A DNA stretch of 64,000 nucleotides from JAIYDQ01 sp034408855 (GTDB taxonomy: Bacteria; Planctomycetota; Planctomycetia; Pirellulales; Pirellulaceae). Positions 8,659 through 17,223 of this stretch are shown here, piece by piece. The stretch's first letter is position 1, and every line of letters begins with the position of its first letter. The DNA lies in assembly GCA_034408855.1 (NCBI GenBank), contig JAWXCK010000040.1, positions 1 through 64,000 of the forward strand. Direction: 5' to 3'. Below the pieces are notes generated by a model, which worked only from the letters and a program-made list of their open reading frames with translations, was not told where the DNA came from and made no database searches. Position numbers and translations under genes: made by a program.

Positions 8659-10413
8659 CTAAAGCTCTCGATCCAATTCGCCGCTCTTGAGCTTGGACCA
8701 ATAGACGTCAAGGTCTGCCTTGACTTTATTGGATAGCAGGAACAATCCGATCATGTTCGGAATCATCATCCCGAAGATCATCAGGTCGCTAAAGTCGAGG
8801 ACATTCCCGACCGAGATGACCGAGCCCATGAAGGTGAAGCCTAAAAAAACCAATCGATAGATGAGCGACCAGCCGTCACCGAACAGATAGGTCCAACATC
8901 GCTCGCCATAGTAGGACCATGAAATCATTGTGCTATAGGCGAATAGGAACGTTGCAAAAGCCAGCACATATCGAAAGTACGGAATTTGACTGTCCATCGC
9001 CATCGACGTCAACGCAGCACCCTGAACATGCGGGAAAGCTTCGCCCTCCAAAAACGCTACTTGGTTTCGGAACTCAATCGGCGTATTCTCATTGGTGTAG
9101 TCGTAGGCGCCGGTGATCACGATCACCAATGCGGTCATCGTACATATGACGACGGTATCGATGAAAGGTTCGAGCAAAGCTACTAAGCCTTCTCGAATCG
9201 GGTAGTCAGTCTTCGCGGCCGAGTGAGCAATCGCTGCTGAACCAACGCCTGCTTCGTTCGAAAACGCGGCTCGTCGGAAACCTTGGATCAGGACACCAAA
9301 AAAGCCGCCAGTGTACGCAGCCGGCGTAAAGGCCCCGACGAAAATCGCTTGCAATGCTTCTGGAACCTTCGAAGCGTTCATCAGAAGGATGACAACAGCA
9401 CCGAGAACATAGACGGAGCACATGATCGGTACGATTTTCTCAGCGACCGAAGCGATACGGCGAATTCCGCCGATGATAACAATGCCGGTCAAGACCACCA
9501 TGATCAAGCCGTATGCCCACGGGTTTTCCGTAAAAAAGGGCACCGTCTGACTTACAGCCCCCAAGCTTCCATTGACTTGATACGCATTGCCGCCGCCAAA
9601 GGAAGCACCGATGCAAAGAATTGCAAAAAGTCCACCAAAAACTCGACCTACCGGCGCAATTCCAAGCTCAGCAAATCCGCTTGGCAAATAGTACATCGCA
9701 CCACCCATGATCGTTCCGTCCGAACGAACTTGACGATACTTTTGCCCCAGAGTGCATTCGACAAATTTTGACGACATCCCGAGCAAGCCAGCGACGATCA
9801 TCCAAAAAGTTGCGCCTGGACCGCCGATCGTCACTGCCGTTGCAACACCCGCAATATTTCCAAGCCCTACCGTGGCCGACAAGGCGGTCGTCAAAGCTTG
9901 AAAGTGACTGACTTCTCCAGGGTCGTTTTTGTCATCGTACTTGCCACCGGTTACTTTGATCGCATGAACGAAACCCCGGAAGTTAATAAATCCCATTCGA
10001 ACCGTGAAATAGATCGCTCCGGAAATGAGCAGCATAACTGCGGCTGGCATTGTTGTATTGGGCGCGATGGGAACGGGATAGAAGATGACGTCGCCCACGT
10101 AACCATTGAGCGTTCCAAACCATCCGTCGATCGGTTTAAGAGTCTCGTTGATGGAATCAAAAACACCGTTGATCCCCTTGCGTCGAAGCGGCTTACTATG
10201 AGGCAATTGGGGTTGATTTCCGTCAAGAGCAAGTGTGCCTTCGGTTGCGGAAAGGACGCCATCGGAAACAGTTGACGATGCGCCAGCAGACTCCAATTCC
10301 GTGGACTTGCTTTGTGCACCGCTGAAGGATGCTTCTCCGCCGATCAAAATGCATAGTGCAAGAACGAAGTGCGAAATGGGAATCGTACACCGACTAGCAA
10401 CCGAGCGCATCAT
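8659..10413 (-). CDS. Sodium:alanine symporter family (AGCS) transporter
   Basis: A 584-residue inner-membrane amino-acid:cation symporter of the AGCS family. Recognisable family segments are GFINFRGFVHAIKV, LSATVGLGNIAGVATA, FWMIVAGLLGMSSKF, GAMYYLPSG, and GFRRAAFSNEAGVGSA in the second half. About ten hydrophobic segments fit the usual topology. The N-terminal 110 residues are an extension with a signal-like stretch (HFVLALCILIGGEASFSG) followed by a soluble linker, which makes the protein longer than typical members of about 450-540 residues. The substrate is probably alanine or glycine with sodium, by family only. It is convergent with the sigma-factor gene and separated from it by 29 bases. 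Confidence 0.88.
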   Translation of the reverse strand: MMRSVASRCTIPISHFVLALCILIGGEASFSGAQSKSTELESAGASSTVSDGVLSATEGTLALDGNQPQLPHSKPLRRKGINGVFDSINETLKPIDGWFGTLNGYVGDVIFYPVPIAPNTTMPAAVMLLISGAIYFTVRMGFINFRGFVHAIKVTGGKYDDKNDPGEVSHFQALTTALSATVGLGNIAGVATAVTIGGPGATFWMIVAGLLGMSSKFVECTLGQKYRQVRSDGTIMGGAMYYLPSGFAELGIAPVGRVFGGLFAILCIGASFGGGNAYQVNGSLGAVSQTVPFFTENPWAYGLIMVVLTGIVIIGGIRRIASVAEKIVPIMCSVYVLGAVVILLMNASKVPEALQAIFVGAFTPAAYTGGFFGVLIQGFRRAAFSNEAGVGSAAIAHSAAKTDYPIREGLVALLEPFIDTVVICTMTALVIVITGAYDYTNENTPIEFRNQVAFLEGEAFPHVQGAALTSMAMDSQIPYFRYVLAFATFLFAYSTMISWSYYGERCWTYLFGDGWSLIYRLVFLGFTFMGSVISVGNVLDFSDLMIFGMMIPNMIGLFLLSNKVKADLDVYWSKLKSGELDREL

Positions 10414-10492
10414 TGATTTACTTTCTTGCGAGTAGACAAAAACTGGAACCGCTCACGCTTCGAAATAAAAAGAGTGAATTGTGTAAACTTTT

Positions 10493-10560
10493 AGCCGGTA
10501 CGCGTTAGCGTCCGGTTTCTTCGCATCGAAACGGAAACCGGACGCTAACGCGTACCGGCT
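10493..10560. repeat. Perfect 27-base palindrome, GCTAACGCG family
   Basis: A perfect inverted repeat: arms at 10493-10519 and 10534-10560 with a 14-base loop. The left arm starts AGCCGGTACGCGTTAGCG and the right arm is its exact complement. It sits between two minus-strand genes and is not followed by a T run in either direction. The sequence core is shared with 6578, 17063 and 40578. Confidence 0.9.
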
Positions 10561-10633
10561 GATCGGCGTCTGAACGGTTACAAAAATTTGGTTGATGCCG
10601 GCGGTTGAATCGTGGGCTTTGTTCGGAAATTAC

Positions 10634-11176
10634 TTACGGCTTTTTCGCATCGGCCGGTTCGATTCGACCAAATAGATGGCCACCATTACTATCGTGAGTC
10701 CATGTACCGGCATATTTTCCGTCATGAAAAACAACTCGTGCCGAGAAAGTACCCAACCCAGGAATCAAAAGGCGGTCCATTGTCATAACCGGTGTTTGAT
10801 CGGCCCATTTGATCGACGTAACGATCGGAACGCTCACATCCTTGTCGCCATATTTGATTCGAGCGATCAAAGCCCAAAGGTCGTCATCGTTCGACATTTT
10901 CTTTATGCTTTTGATCTCGTAACGCTCTTCGTTCATGTCGTTCATCTTCTTTCGGTCGACCGTAAACAATCCGATCAAAGTAACGTCCGTCAGCATCTTT
11001 TGAAGCTCACGAAATCGTGGCTCTTTGTTCGTTGGGTCGTCAGGCTGGGACGCCGCACTGCTGGTGGAATCTCCCTTAACCGGATTGGCTTTGGATGCAT
11101 CCTGTCCCTGGACGGATATGGAACCGATAGGCAGCGAAAGGAAGACGCTGGTGAGTAAGGCAACAGTCGATCGCAT
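10634..11176 (-). CDS. Small secreted protein of unknown function
   Basis: A 180-residue exported protein. Residues 1-25 form a signal peptide (MRSTVALLTSVFLSLPIG, cleavage after SVQGQ), followed by a serine/proline-rich linker to about residue 50 and then a compact charged domain of about 125 residues that ends in a beta-rich half (TFSARVVFHDGKYAGTW, HLFGRIEP). I do not recognise the family; the GKYAGTW pattern is reminiscent of small secreted beta-barrel domains. ATG 11176 is chosen over one seven codons upstream because a GGAGG box lies seven bases before it. It is divergent from the triosephosphate isomerase gene, about 100 bases away. Confidence 0.75.
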   Translation of the reverse strand: MRSTVALLTSVFLSLPIGSISVQGQDASKANPVKGDSTSSAASQPDDPTNKEPRFRELQKMLTDVTLIGLFTVDRKKMNDMNEERYEIKSIKKMSNDDDLWALIARIKYGDKDVSVPIVTSIKWADQTPVMTMDRLLIPGLGTFSARVVFHDGKYAGTWTHDSNGGHLFGRIEPADAKKP

Positions 11177-11279
11177 AGTAGGACCTCCGATAGTCATGGA
11201 ATGTAGTTGTGGTATTCTTTGAACGACTGATATGGTAACTGAAATTTTCGATTTGGTTTAGTAAGAAGGGATGATTAAG

Positions 11280-12047
11280 GTGAGGCAATTTTTTATAGCC
11301 GGGAATTGGAAGATGAATCTGCTTGATGAGACTTCCGTAAGTCTTGCGCGTGAACTGACCCAGCAACTCCGCCCCCATGCGAACGTCAAGATAGCGGTAT
11401 GTCCGCCAAGCCCCTATCTTGCTTCGGTTGCGACGGCTCTTCACGGCAGCCACATCGAGTTGGGTGCCCAAAACATGTACCACCAGGACGCAGGGGCCTA
11501 TACCGGTGAAATCAGTGGGAAAATGCTGCTCGACGTCGGTTGCCAACATGTTATCCTTGGCCATAGCGAACGCCGGGCATTGATGGGTGAAACGGATGCC
11601 ATTGTCAACCAAAAGCTACTCGCCGCTTTAAAATGTGGTCTGAGTCCGATTGTTTGCATCGGCGAGACTTTGGCGGAACGAGAAGCTGGAAAAACTCGGG
11701 AAATCGTTCGCGGACAATGCCGAGGTTCTCTAGTCGGCTTGACCGTGGAACAGATGTCGAAAACCGTTTTGGCATACGAGCCAGTCTGGGCGATCGGGAC
11801 CGGCAAAACGGCCACCCCCGCTCAGGCAGAAGTAGTTCATGCTGATATCCGCAATCTATTGAGCGAACTCTTCGGTCCAGCCTCCGCATCCAAGACGATC
11901 ATCCAGTACGGCGGAAGCGTAAAAGCCGACAATGCCATTGAACTGCTGTCGCAACCAAATATCGATGGCGCTTTGGTAGGTGGAGCAGCCCTGAAAGCGG
12001 AAAGCTTCGTCCCCATTTGCAAAGCTGCCGAGTCGATTCAGAAATAG
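11280..12047 (+). CDS. tpiA: Triosephosphate isomerase
   Basis: Cytosolic glycolytic enzyme interconverting dihydroxyacetone phosphate and glyceraldehyde-3-phosphate. All catalytic motifs are visible: FIAGNWKMN with the substrate lysine, VILGHSERR with the catalytic histidine, AYEPVWAIGTGKTATP with the catalytic glutamate and mobile loop, and the phosphate-binding IQYGGSVK and GALVGGAAL. Length (255 aa) is normal. An ATG exists three codons earlier, but the AAGAAGGG ribosome-binding box directly abuts it. The GTG at 11280 is nine bases from that box and gives the usual M-x-x-x-FIAGNWKMN beginning, so I prefer it. No linked glycolytic genes. Confidence 0.94.
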   Translation: MRQFFIAGNWKMNLLDETSVSLARELTQQLRPHANVKIAVCPPSPYLASVATALHGSHIELGAQNMYHQDAGAYTGEISGKMLLDVGCQHVILGHSERRALMGETDAIVNQKLLAALKCGLSPIVCIGETLAEREAGKTREIVRGQCRGSLVGLTVEQMSKTVLAYEPVWAIGTGKTATPAQAEVVHADIRNLLSELFGPASASKTIIQYGGSVKADNAIELLSQPNIDGALVGGAALKAESFVPICKAAESIQK

Positions 12048-12080
12048 GTCGATCGCTACTACCGATCGTTTAACAGTCAG

Positions 12081-12106
12081 CCACGCAAGCTGGAAGCTTA
12101 CGCCAC
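12081..12106. repeat. Short repeat, AAGCTTCCAGCTTGC family
   Basis: Reads CCACGCAAGCTGGAAGCTTA followed by CGCCAC on the plus strand. The same element, in one orientation or the other, is found at 17202, 20866, twice at 48158-48211 and partly at 55444. Here it lies between the converging tpiA and radical-SAM genes, ten bases beyond the latter's stop. Confidence 0.75.
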
Positions 12107-12115
12107 GTTCATTGA

Positions 12116-13228
12116 CTACGCGTTTACGACCAACTGGCCGCAGGCTGCCGCGATCGATTGCCCTAACGATTTTCTAAGTGTCGTGAAAATCCCGGCTGCA
12201 CGAAGACGTTGGACAAATTGTTCCTGAATCTCGATTCCAGATCCCAAGATAGGCAAGATCCTCAATTGTCCATTTGGTTGAATGGGCGACGGTAAGCTTA
12301 TTTCGTTGTATGGAATGACGTTGATCTCGACGTCCAATCCTTTACAGAATTCGATGAGCCCCGACGCATCCTCGTCCGAATCATTGATCCCTTTCAAAAG
12401 CACATACTCGAGCCAGAGCGGGTGTGTTGGCATCATTCGATTCAACTCGACAATGGTCTCTCGAAGCACATCAAGATCAGCGGTGGATCGCGGCACTAGC
12501 TTTTTACGTACCTCCGGAAAGACGCTATGCAAGCTCAGTGCAATTCGTACCAAAGGGAATTGCCGACCTAGTTCTAGCATCTTGCTTGGTATGCCAATCG
12601 TCGAAACACTGACGTGCCGCAGCGACATTCCAAAGCCATTCACCGAAGAAATCCAGTCGAGAGTATCGAGCACCACATCAAAATTATGCAGCGGCTCGCC
12701 CATTCCCATGAACACGACGTTTCGCAAATGGCGATCGGTTTGAAAAGCCATCTGCCGCGCATAGTACAATTGCTCGACAATTTCCGGCGTGGTCAAGTTA
12801 CGTCGCAAGCCCATTTGTCCGGTCGCGCAGAAAACACAACCAACCGCACAACCAATTTGGCTGGATACACACACGGTCGCGCGATAGGAACGCGGCAAAA
12901 GCACCACGCATTCGCATGCATCGCCTTCTTGTGATTCAAGTCGCAGCTTAATCGATTTTCCATCCGTCGACTCGATTCGATCGGAAATGTGCCAACAAGT
13001 CTGAGCTGAGCTTAAACCGTAGTTCTCCGAGACTTGACGTGAATGTACGGCAAGCTGATTCGCTTCCGACGATTCACAAACTGTGTCATTGGCGAAAAGT
13101 CCTGCATCAAGTTTTTCGATTTCAGTACCCTTGCGCAATAACTCCCAACGGGCAACTTTATGCCGACGAAGTTGCTCGCGATCAAGGACATCATCCCATA
13201 TCGTACCGCTTTGTGATTTCGAGTTCAT
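12116..13228 (-). CDS. RlmN/Cfr-family radical SAM methyltransferase
   Basis: A 370-residue radical SAM enzyme. Family segments: VCVSSQIGCAVGCVFCATGQ with the CX3CX2C iron-sulfur motif, FMGMGEPLHNFD, HVSVSTIGIP, ALSLHS, VPYNE-like INVIPYNEI and a C-terminal AACGQL with the cysteine expected to form the covalent intermediate. RlmN methylates C2 of A2503 in 23S rRNA (and tRNA); Cfr methylates C8. The N-terminal 100 residues do not show the usual RlmN aromatic WLY helix pattern, so this may be a divergent paralogue. The ATG at 13228 overlaps the mch stop by one base (TGATG), arguing for coupled translation; a GGAGAG box lies nearby. Last gene of the fhcB-fhcA-mch operon. Confidence 0.82.
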   Translation of the reverse strand: MNSKSQSGTIWDDVLDREQLRRHKVARWELLRKGTEIEKLDAGLFANDTVCESSEANQLAVHSRQVSENYGLSSAQTCWHISDRIESTDGKSIKLRLESQEGDACECVVLLPRSYRATVCVSSQIGCAVGCVFCATGQMGLRRNLTTPEIVEQLYYARQMAFQTDRHLRNVVFMGMGEPLHNFDVVLDTLDWISSVNGFGMSLRHVSVSTIGIPSKMLELGRQFPLVRIALSLHSVFPEVRKKLVPRSTADLDVLRETIVELNRMMPTHPLWLEYVLLKGINDSDEDASGLIEFCKGLDVEINVIPYNEISLPSPIQPNGQLRILPILGSGIEIQEQFVQRLRAAGIFTTLRKSLGQSIAAACGQLVVNA

Positions 13229-14151
13229 CAAGATCCGCTCTCCAAATTTTCGCTTGATCCTAACAGTTTGTGCAGATAAAAATGATGTCGACCGAGTTTG
13301 CCTCCGTAGTGACCGCCGGTAATCTGACGGACACCGCACGCCGGACCGATTTCGCAAGCGGCTCGAATACCGACTCGCATGGCTTCGGAAACAATTTCAG
13401 GAGTCAGTCCGTCGATGACCAGTTCCAGCGCCGCGCTGGCTTGATCTACGATCAACGAAGACGATAAATCGCGCAGCGTCGGACAAAATGCATCATTGGT
13501 CGAAGCAGACAGCATTTTATATCGCGAGCCGACTTTGGAACCGCTTCTCGCCACACCACCAGGAAACGGTGCGATCGCTCCTCGAACATGCTTGATGGCT
13601 CGAACGGCAGCATCGCAGGCGTGCAGAGCGCCATGAATCGTGTCGGCTAAGACTAAAAAATTTCCGCCGCCCACGGCGCTGGTGCGCGACACTTTATCTT
13701 CACACACGAACTCGCCATCCATGACTGGAATGCGCCAGTATCGCTTCGAACCAATCTTTTTCGATATTTGAAATCCATCACCAAAATATCGCAACTTCGA
13801 ACCCATCGCGATTTGTTTGGCTCCGTCGATCGCGCCGAAAACCGACGTGCTTGGACAAGTCAAAACACATTGCCCGACCCGTCGAACGAGTTGCTTTTCG
13901 AGTTCGCTTCCCGAAACGCTAAACATGAGCACGCTAACGCCTGGCCGACCATCCGGCGTATCTTCGCCGTCCAAAAAGCCTTCGATGCCAGCCTCGACGC
14001 CGCATCCGATCACACTGGTTGCAAATCCTGTCATCGCCTCGGCAGCCCGACGCGCCCAAGTTGGCTCGGCGGCCGTAATCACAATTCGCGTTGCCGTCAT
14101 ATCGAAGGCTTCGGCAAATGTATCGACGATTTCAATACCGTTGAGTTGCAT
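13228..14151 (-). CDS. mch: Methenyl-H4MPT cyclohydrolase
   Basis: A 307-residue cytosolic enzyme that hydrolyses methenyl-tetrahydromethanopterin to formyl-H4MPT in C1 oxidation. Recognised from family segments such as VIGCGVEAGIEGFLDG, CVLTCPSTSVFGAI, GKQ-like GAKQIAMGSKLRYFGDGF, WRIPVMDGEF, and HYGGKLGRHHFYLHKLL at the C-terminus. Length is normal for Mch. The start has an AGGAG box six bases upstream. It overlaps the end of fhcA by 20 bases and the next gene by one base. The H4MPT pathway occurs in methanogens, some methylotrophic proteobacteria and planctomycetes, where it is thought to detoxify or oxidise formaldehyde. Confidence 0.93.
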   Translation of the reverse strand: MQLNGIEIVDTFAEAFDMTATRIVITAAEPTWARRAAEAMTGFATSVIGCGVEAGIEGFLDGEDTPDGRPGVSVLMFSVSGSELEKQLVRRVGQCVLTCPSTSVFGAIDGAKQIAMGSKLRYFGDGFQISKKIGSKRYWRIPVMDGEFVCEDKVSRTSAVGGGNFLVLADTIHGALHACDAAVRAIKHVRGAIAPFPGGVARSGSKVGSRYKMLSASTNDAFCPTLRDLSSSLIVDQASAALELVIDGLTPEIVSEAMRVGIRAACEIGPACGVRQITGGHYGGKLGRHHFYLHKLLGSSENLESGS

Positions 14152-15751
14152 TGACAGCTCCTATTTTTGTAGCCGACATCGATTGGCAATAGAAATTCGC
14201 CCAAATTTTTTCAAGCTCACGTTCAATCGAGGTGTCGAAATTCGGCGTGGCTTCAAACGAAACTTTATCGCAGCCTTCGAGGAATTCGCCGTTGCGATAA
14301 ATGAGCTTCCCACGCCTGAATACCATTTCTGGACGAGCGAACATCGATTCTTGATTGCTATCCTGTTTATAGACGACGACATCACCGCTCGCTCCTGGTT
14401 GCAAATGGCCTTGGGTCGAAAGTCCGAGGATCTGGGCTGGACCATTTCTTGTCAGAATTGCAATCTCTTCGAGCGTATACTCTCGGCGCAGTGACGGCAA
14501 CTGGCTAGTGGCTTTGATGTCCGGATGCAGTTGCTCGAAAATGCTCATTCGGAAATCGTAGTCCATCAACAATCGAATCAAATGAGGATACCCAGTAAAT
14601 GGTGCACCGTTAGGATGATCGGTCGTTAAGAATACTTGATAAGGACTCTTAACGAGCAAGAATAATTCAAGCCCGATCGCCCACTGCAATCCGTGAACGT
14701 ACTGTGATTGCCGGTATCGGAACGGCAACACTCCACATCCGGCCTGGCATTCTAAATCTTGAAAAATTGTCTTGCGTGGTCGAGCGAGTTTGCGGTGGGC
14801 GAATTGATGCATCGTATCGCCAGAGATCGTAACGGTTTGTCCGAACAGAACTTGGCCAACATCGATCGACAATTGCTTCGAACTATTGACTCGGTCAGCC
14901 AATTGGTTCGCCGCCGAGCTGAATCCGTGCGGACCGTCTTTGCCATAGCAATGGAACTGCGCATGAGTGATGTGCAGTCGCCTTCCTTCCACTGCGCCGA
15001 TCGTTGCCAAGGTAGACGCTATGTTTCCGGGAACACCGAGATTGCTGCAATGGACATGCAACGGATGAGCAATTCCCAATGTGTCTATCGCTTCGGCCAG
15101 CGTGCAAAGAATCTGCCGCGGTGTGATGCGATATTCCGGATGCACATCATCAACATCCAAAAATCGTTGATTAAACTTGAATGCGTTGATGCCGCCGGCG
15201 TTGACAACTTTGACCGCCAAGCATCGATGAGCCGTCAACATCCATCCAACGTAGTCGTTGATCTGTCGCTGCGGAACGCCCTTGGATATCCATTCCAAAA
15301 GAAGATCTTCATTCCCAAGCATTAAATAGCCGCCCGTATCCAGCCACGGAATATCCGCCATCTCGAGATGAGCATGCCGAGCATTGGCCGGAAGAATGGC
15401 GGGTTCGAAACAGGTAGTGTAACCCATCTCCAAATATCTTCGACCTGTTTCCCATGTACCAGGTACCGGCGACGATAGTGGCCGAATAATCGATTCATCC
15501 GTTTTCTCGATGCGAGCTCGCTCGGGAAGCAATAGTCTCGCAAGATTGACTTTGCCACCTCCGATATGCGTATGCATGTCGATCGCACCAGCCATCAAAA
15601 CTCGACCATCCAGTTTGTATTCGTGGTCCACCCGTCGACCCTTGTCGGGCGTCGCGACGACAGTTCCATTTTCTAGATACAGATCTCGAACTTCGGTTGG
15701 CGTGCCGAATTGAGGATCGCAGAGTTGGGCCCCGGTAAGTCGTGTTAGCAT
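14132..15751 (-). CDS. fhcA: Formyltransferase/hydrolase (formylmethanofuran) subunit A
   Basis: A 539-residue amidohydrolase-fold subunit, homologous to FwdA/FmdA, that hydrolyses formylmethanofuran to formate in the bacterial Fhc complex. The metal site motif DMHTHIGGGKVNLARLLLPE starts about residue 58; further family segments are MGYTTCFEPA, HCSNLGVPGN, THAQFHCYG, TTDHPNGAPFTGYPHLI and TRNGPAQILGL, plus a tail with the SGDVVVYK strand typical of amidohydrolases. It overlaps fhcB by seven bases at its start and mch by 20 bases at its end. The partner subunits fhcD and fhcC are not in this window. Confidence 0.93.
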   Translation of the reverse strand: MLTRLTGAQLCDPQFGTPTEVRDLYLENGTVVATPDKGRRVDHEYKLDGRVLMAGAIDMHTHIGGGKVNLARLLLPERARIEKTDESIIRPLSSPVPGTWETGRRYLEMGYTTCFEPAILPANARHAHLEMADIPWLDTGGYLMLGNEDLLLEWISKGVPQRQINDYVGWMLTAHRCLAVKVVNAGGINAFKFNQRFLDVDDVHPEYRITPRQILCTLAEAIDTLGIAHPLHVHCSNLGVPGNIASTLATIGAVEGRRLHITHAQFHCYGKDGPHGFSSAANQLADRVNSSKQLSIDVGQVLFGQTVTISGDTMHQFAHRKLARPRKTIFQDLECQAGCGVLPFRYRQSQYVHGLQWAIGLELFLLVKSPYQVFLTTDHPNGAPFTGYPHLIRLLMDYDFRMSIFEQLHPDIKATSQLPSLRREYTLEEIAILTRNGPAQILGLSTQGHLQPGASGDVVVYKQDSNQESMFARPEMVFRRGKLIYRNGEFLEGCDKVSFEATPNFDTSIERELEKIWANFYCQSMSATKIGAVNATQRY

Positions 15752-17013
15752 CCTTTCGCCACTCCCAATCGTTCGAGAATGGCAGGAACCGACATAAAGC
15801 GCTTCGTAGAAGAATTGAGTTGACAGTCCATTGCTTCGATGGCTACTGCGGCATCGGCGCGAAAAAACGTTGCTGGTTGGTCAATGCCAGCGACGGAGCA
15901 CGGAATAAAAACGCGCGGCATCGGATTACGTTCATGCAGTTTCGGTGCAATCACAATCGTCGATTGCTGGCGACCTGCTGCCGATTCGTCCGCGATCGTC
16001 GTTTCGTCGATGTGGAGTCTCACGATCGCTTGATCGGAAAGCAAGTTTCGATAGGGATCGTAAGTAAACGCGTCGCCGTCGACTAACACACGTCCTGGAA
16101 ATCCTGTTATCCAAGTGCAAACTTGTTGGAAGGTCACGTAGCCGCCGGACAACGGCAGTCCTACACAGCGGTGTGAATTATTTCTCTGCACAATCCATTG
16201 GAACAGCCGTTCGACCCAAAGGTCCGCTTGGGGTTGATCGATAATTGTTGCAGACCAAACGAGCGACAGATAGCGAGCTTCGCAAAGCCATCGCGAAACG
16301 AGGTTTGACGATTTCGTCATCGACTCTTCGTTACATCGCGACCACTGAAAAAGCGACTGGGGAATACTAAGAACTTGAATGTCGATGGTACTAACATCCA
16401 AACCTGCGTTTCGCAATCGAGCAACGACTTCGGACGTCCATGGACCAAGGGCAATGATTCGACGACGAGCGATCTGAGGCGAGCTTTTCGGTCGCTGGAG
16501 TAGGATTTCTATAAGCCGCGGAAACGACTGCAGCAATCGATCATCGCCGATGAGCACGATGCAATCCGACCGAAATCGAACTTCGCTCATCGAAGCGGTC
16601 ATCATTCCCTGTCGCTGAATCGCGAGTATGGTTTTGAAAGCGTCGTCGCTTCCCGTTGGATCGACGTAGGCGCCGACTCTTGAAGCCAAAGCCAACACAG
16701 CACGGGCTGCCTCTACCGATCGAATGGCACCGGAAATATGGGAGCGGTTTCGATCGGCTAGCAGTTGGTTGGCAAAGGATATCGCTTCGTCGAAGGTCGT
16801 CTCGTGTCCATCGATTCTGGGAACAGGCACAACATCCTCCGACGAGTCACGCGAAAGAATCTTCGAACGGAGAGAACACGCGAGTGGTTCGCTTGGGTGG
16901 AATTCACATAACAGTGAACAGTAAGTGCAAATTGCCACGGCGAGTTTTGGTTGTGGGTAATAGATTCTTATCTCGAAAGCGAGCCGAAGGCGCTTGCCTT
17001 GGGCGTTTTGCAT
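15745..17013 (-). CDS. fhcB: Formylmethanofuran dehydrogenase-like subunit B
   Basis: A 422-residue protein at the head of the C1 operon, assigned as the FhcB subunit (FwdB/FmdB homologue) from its position before fhcA and from segments such as AAVLALASRVGAYVDP-like AARAVLALASRVGAYVD, CIVLIGDDRLLQSFPRL and the C-terminal FIPCSVAGIDQPATFFRAD. In methanogens this subunit binds molybdopterin; bacterial versions lack it and are structural. Near the N-terminus, CTYCSLLC keeps a CX2CX3C pattern like the iron-sulfur site of molybdoenzymes. There is no good ribosome binding site before the ATG. I see no other regulatory signal. Confidence 0.85.
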   Translation of the reverse strand: MQNAQGKRLRLAFEIRIYYPQPKLAVAICTYCSLLCEFHPSEPLACSLRSKILSRDSSEDVVPVPRIDGHETTFDEAISFANQLLADRNRSHISGAIRSVEAARAVLALASRVGAYVDPTGSDDAFKTILAIQRQGMMTASMSEVRFRSDCIVLIGDDRLLQSFPRLIEILLQRPKSSPQIARRRIIALGPWTSEVVARLRNAGLDVSTIDIQVLSIPQSLFQWSRCNEESMTKSSNLVSRWLCEARYLSLVWSATIIDQPQADLWVERLFQWIVQRNNSHRCVGLPLSGGYVTFQQVCTWITGFPGRVLVDGDAFTYDPYRNLLSDQAIVRLHIDETTIADESAAGRQQSTIVIAPKLHERNPMPRVFIPCSVAGIDQPATFFRADAAVAIEAMDCQLNSSTKRFMSVPAILERLGVAKGC

Positions 17014-17062
17014 CAGCCGAAAAAACGGTTGCCGAAAATAGCTGCGGCTAGCCTAGACTGCT

Positions 17063-17122
17063 CGTAACCCGACGCGTTAGCGAAGGATCCGAGAAAATCC
17101 CTCGCTAACGCGTCGGGTTACG
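17063..17122. repeat. Perfect 21-base palindrome, GCTAACGCG family
   Basis: Arms at 17063-17083 (CGTAACCCGACGCGTTAGCG plus A) and 17102-17122 are exact complements around an 18-base loop that itself pairs partly. It shares the CGCGTTAGCG core with 6578, 10493 and 40578, but the outer arm differs (CGTAACCC instead of CCGGT), so it is a subfamily. It lies upstream of fhcB and downstream of leuB. Confidence 0.88.
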
Positions 17123-17201
17123 AAATACGCAATGTTTTTGGAATAGTTTCCGTAAGGGTTTGCTAGTGCCGGTGGCTAATCTTTCCGGCTCGGTTACGTT
17201 C

Positions 17202-17223
17202 GCAAGCTGGAAGCTTACGCCAC
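17202..17223. repeat. AAGCTTCCAGCTTGC repeat abutting the leuB stop
   Basis: GCAAGCTGGAAGCTTACGCC plus AC on the plus strand; on the minus strand the leuB TAG codon is followed immediately by the element GTGGCGTAAGCTTCCAGCTT. The element starts exactly at the last base of the stop codon. Confidence 0.78.

Noticed and set aside
10493..10560. Transcription terminator
   Set aside because: The hairpin is strong but no T run follows on either side and the same core recurs at several other sites, which fits a dispersed repeat better.
12116..17013. Evidence that the organism is a methanogen or lives on methane
   Set aside because: The fhc and mch genes also occur in planctomycetes and methylotrophic bacteria; there is no methyl-coenzyme M reductase or methane monooxygenase in this window.
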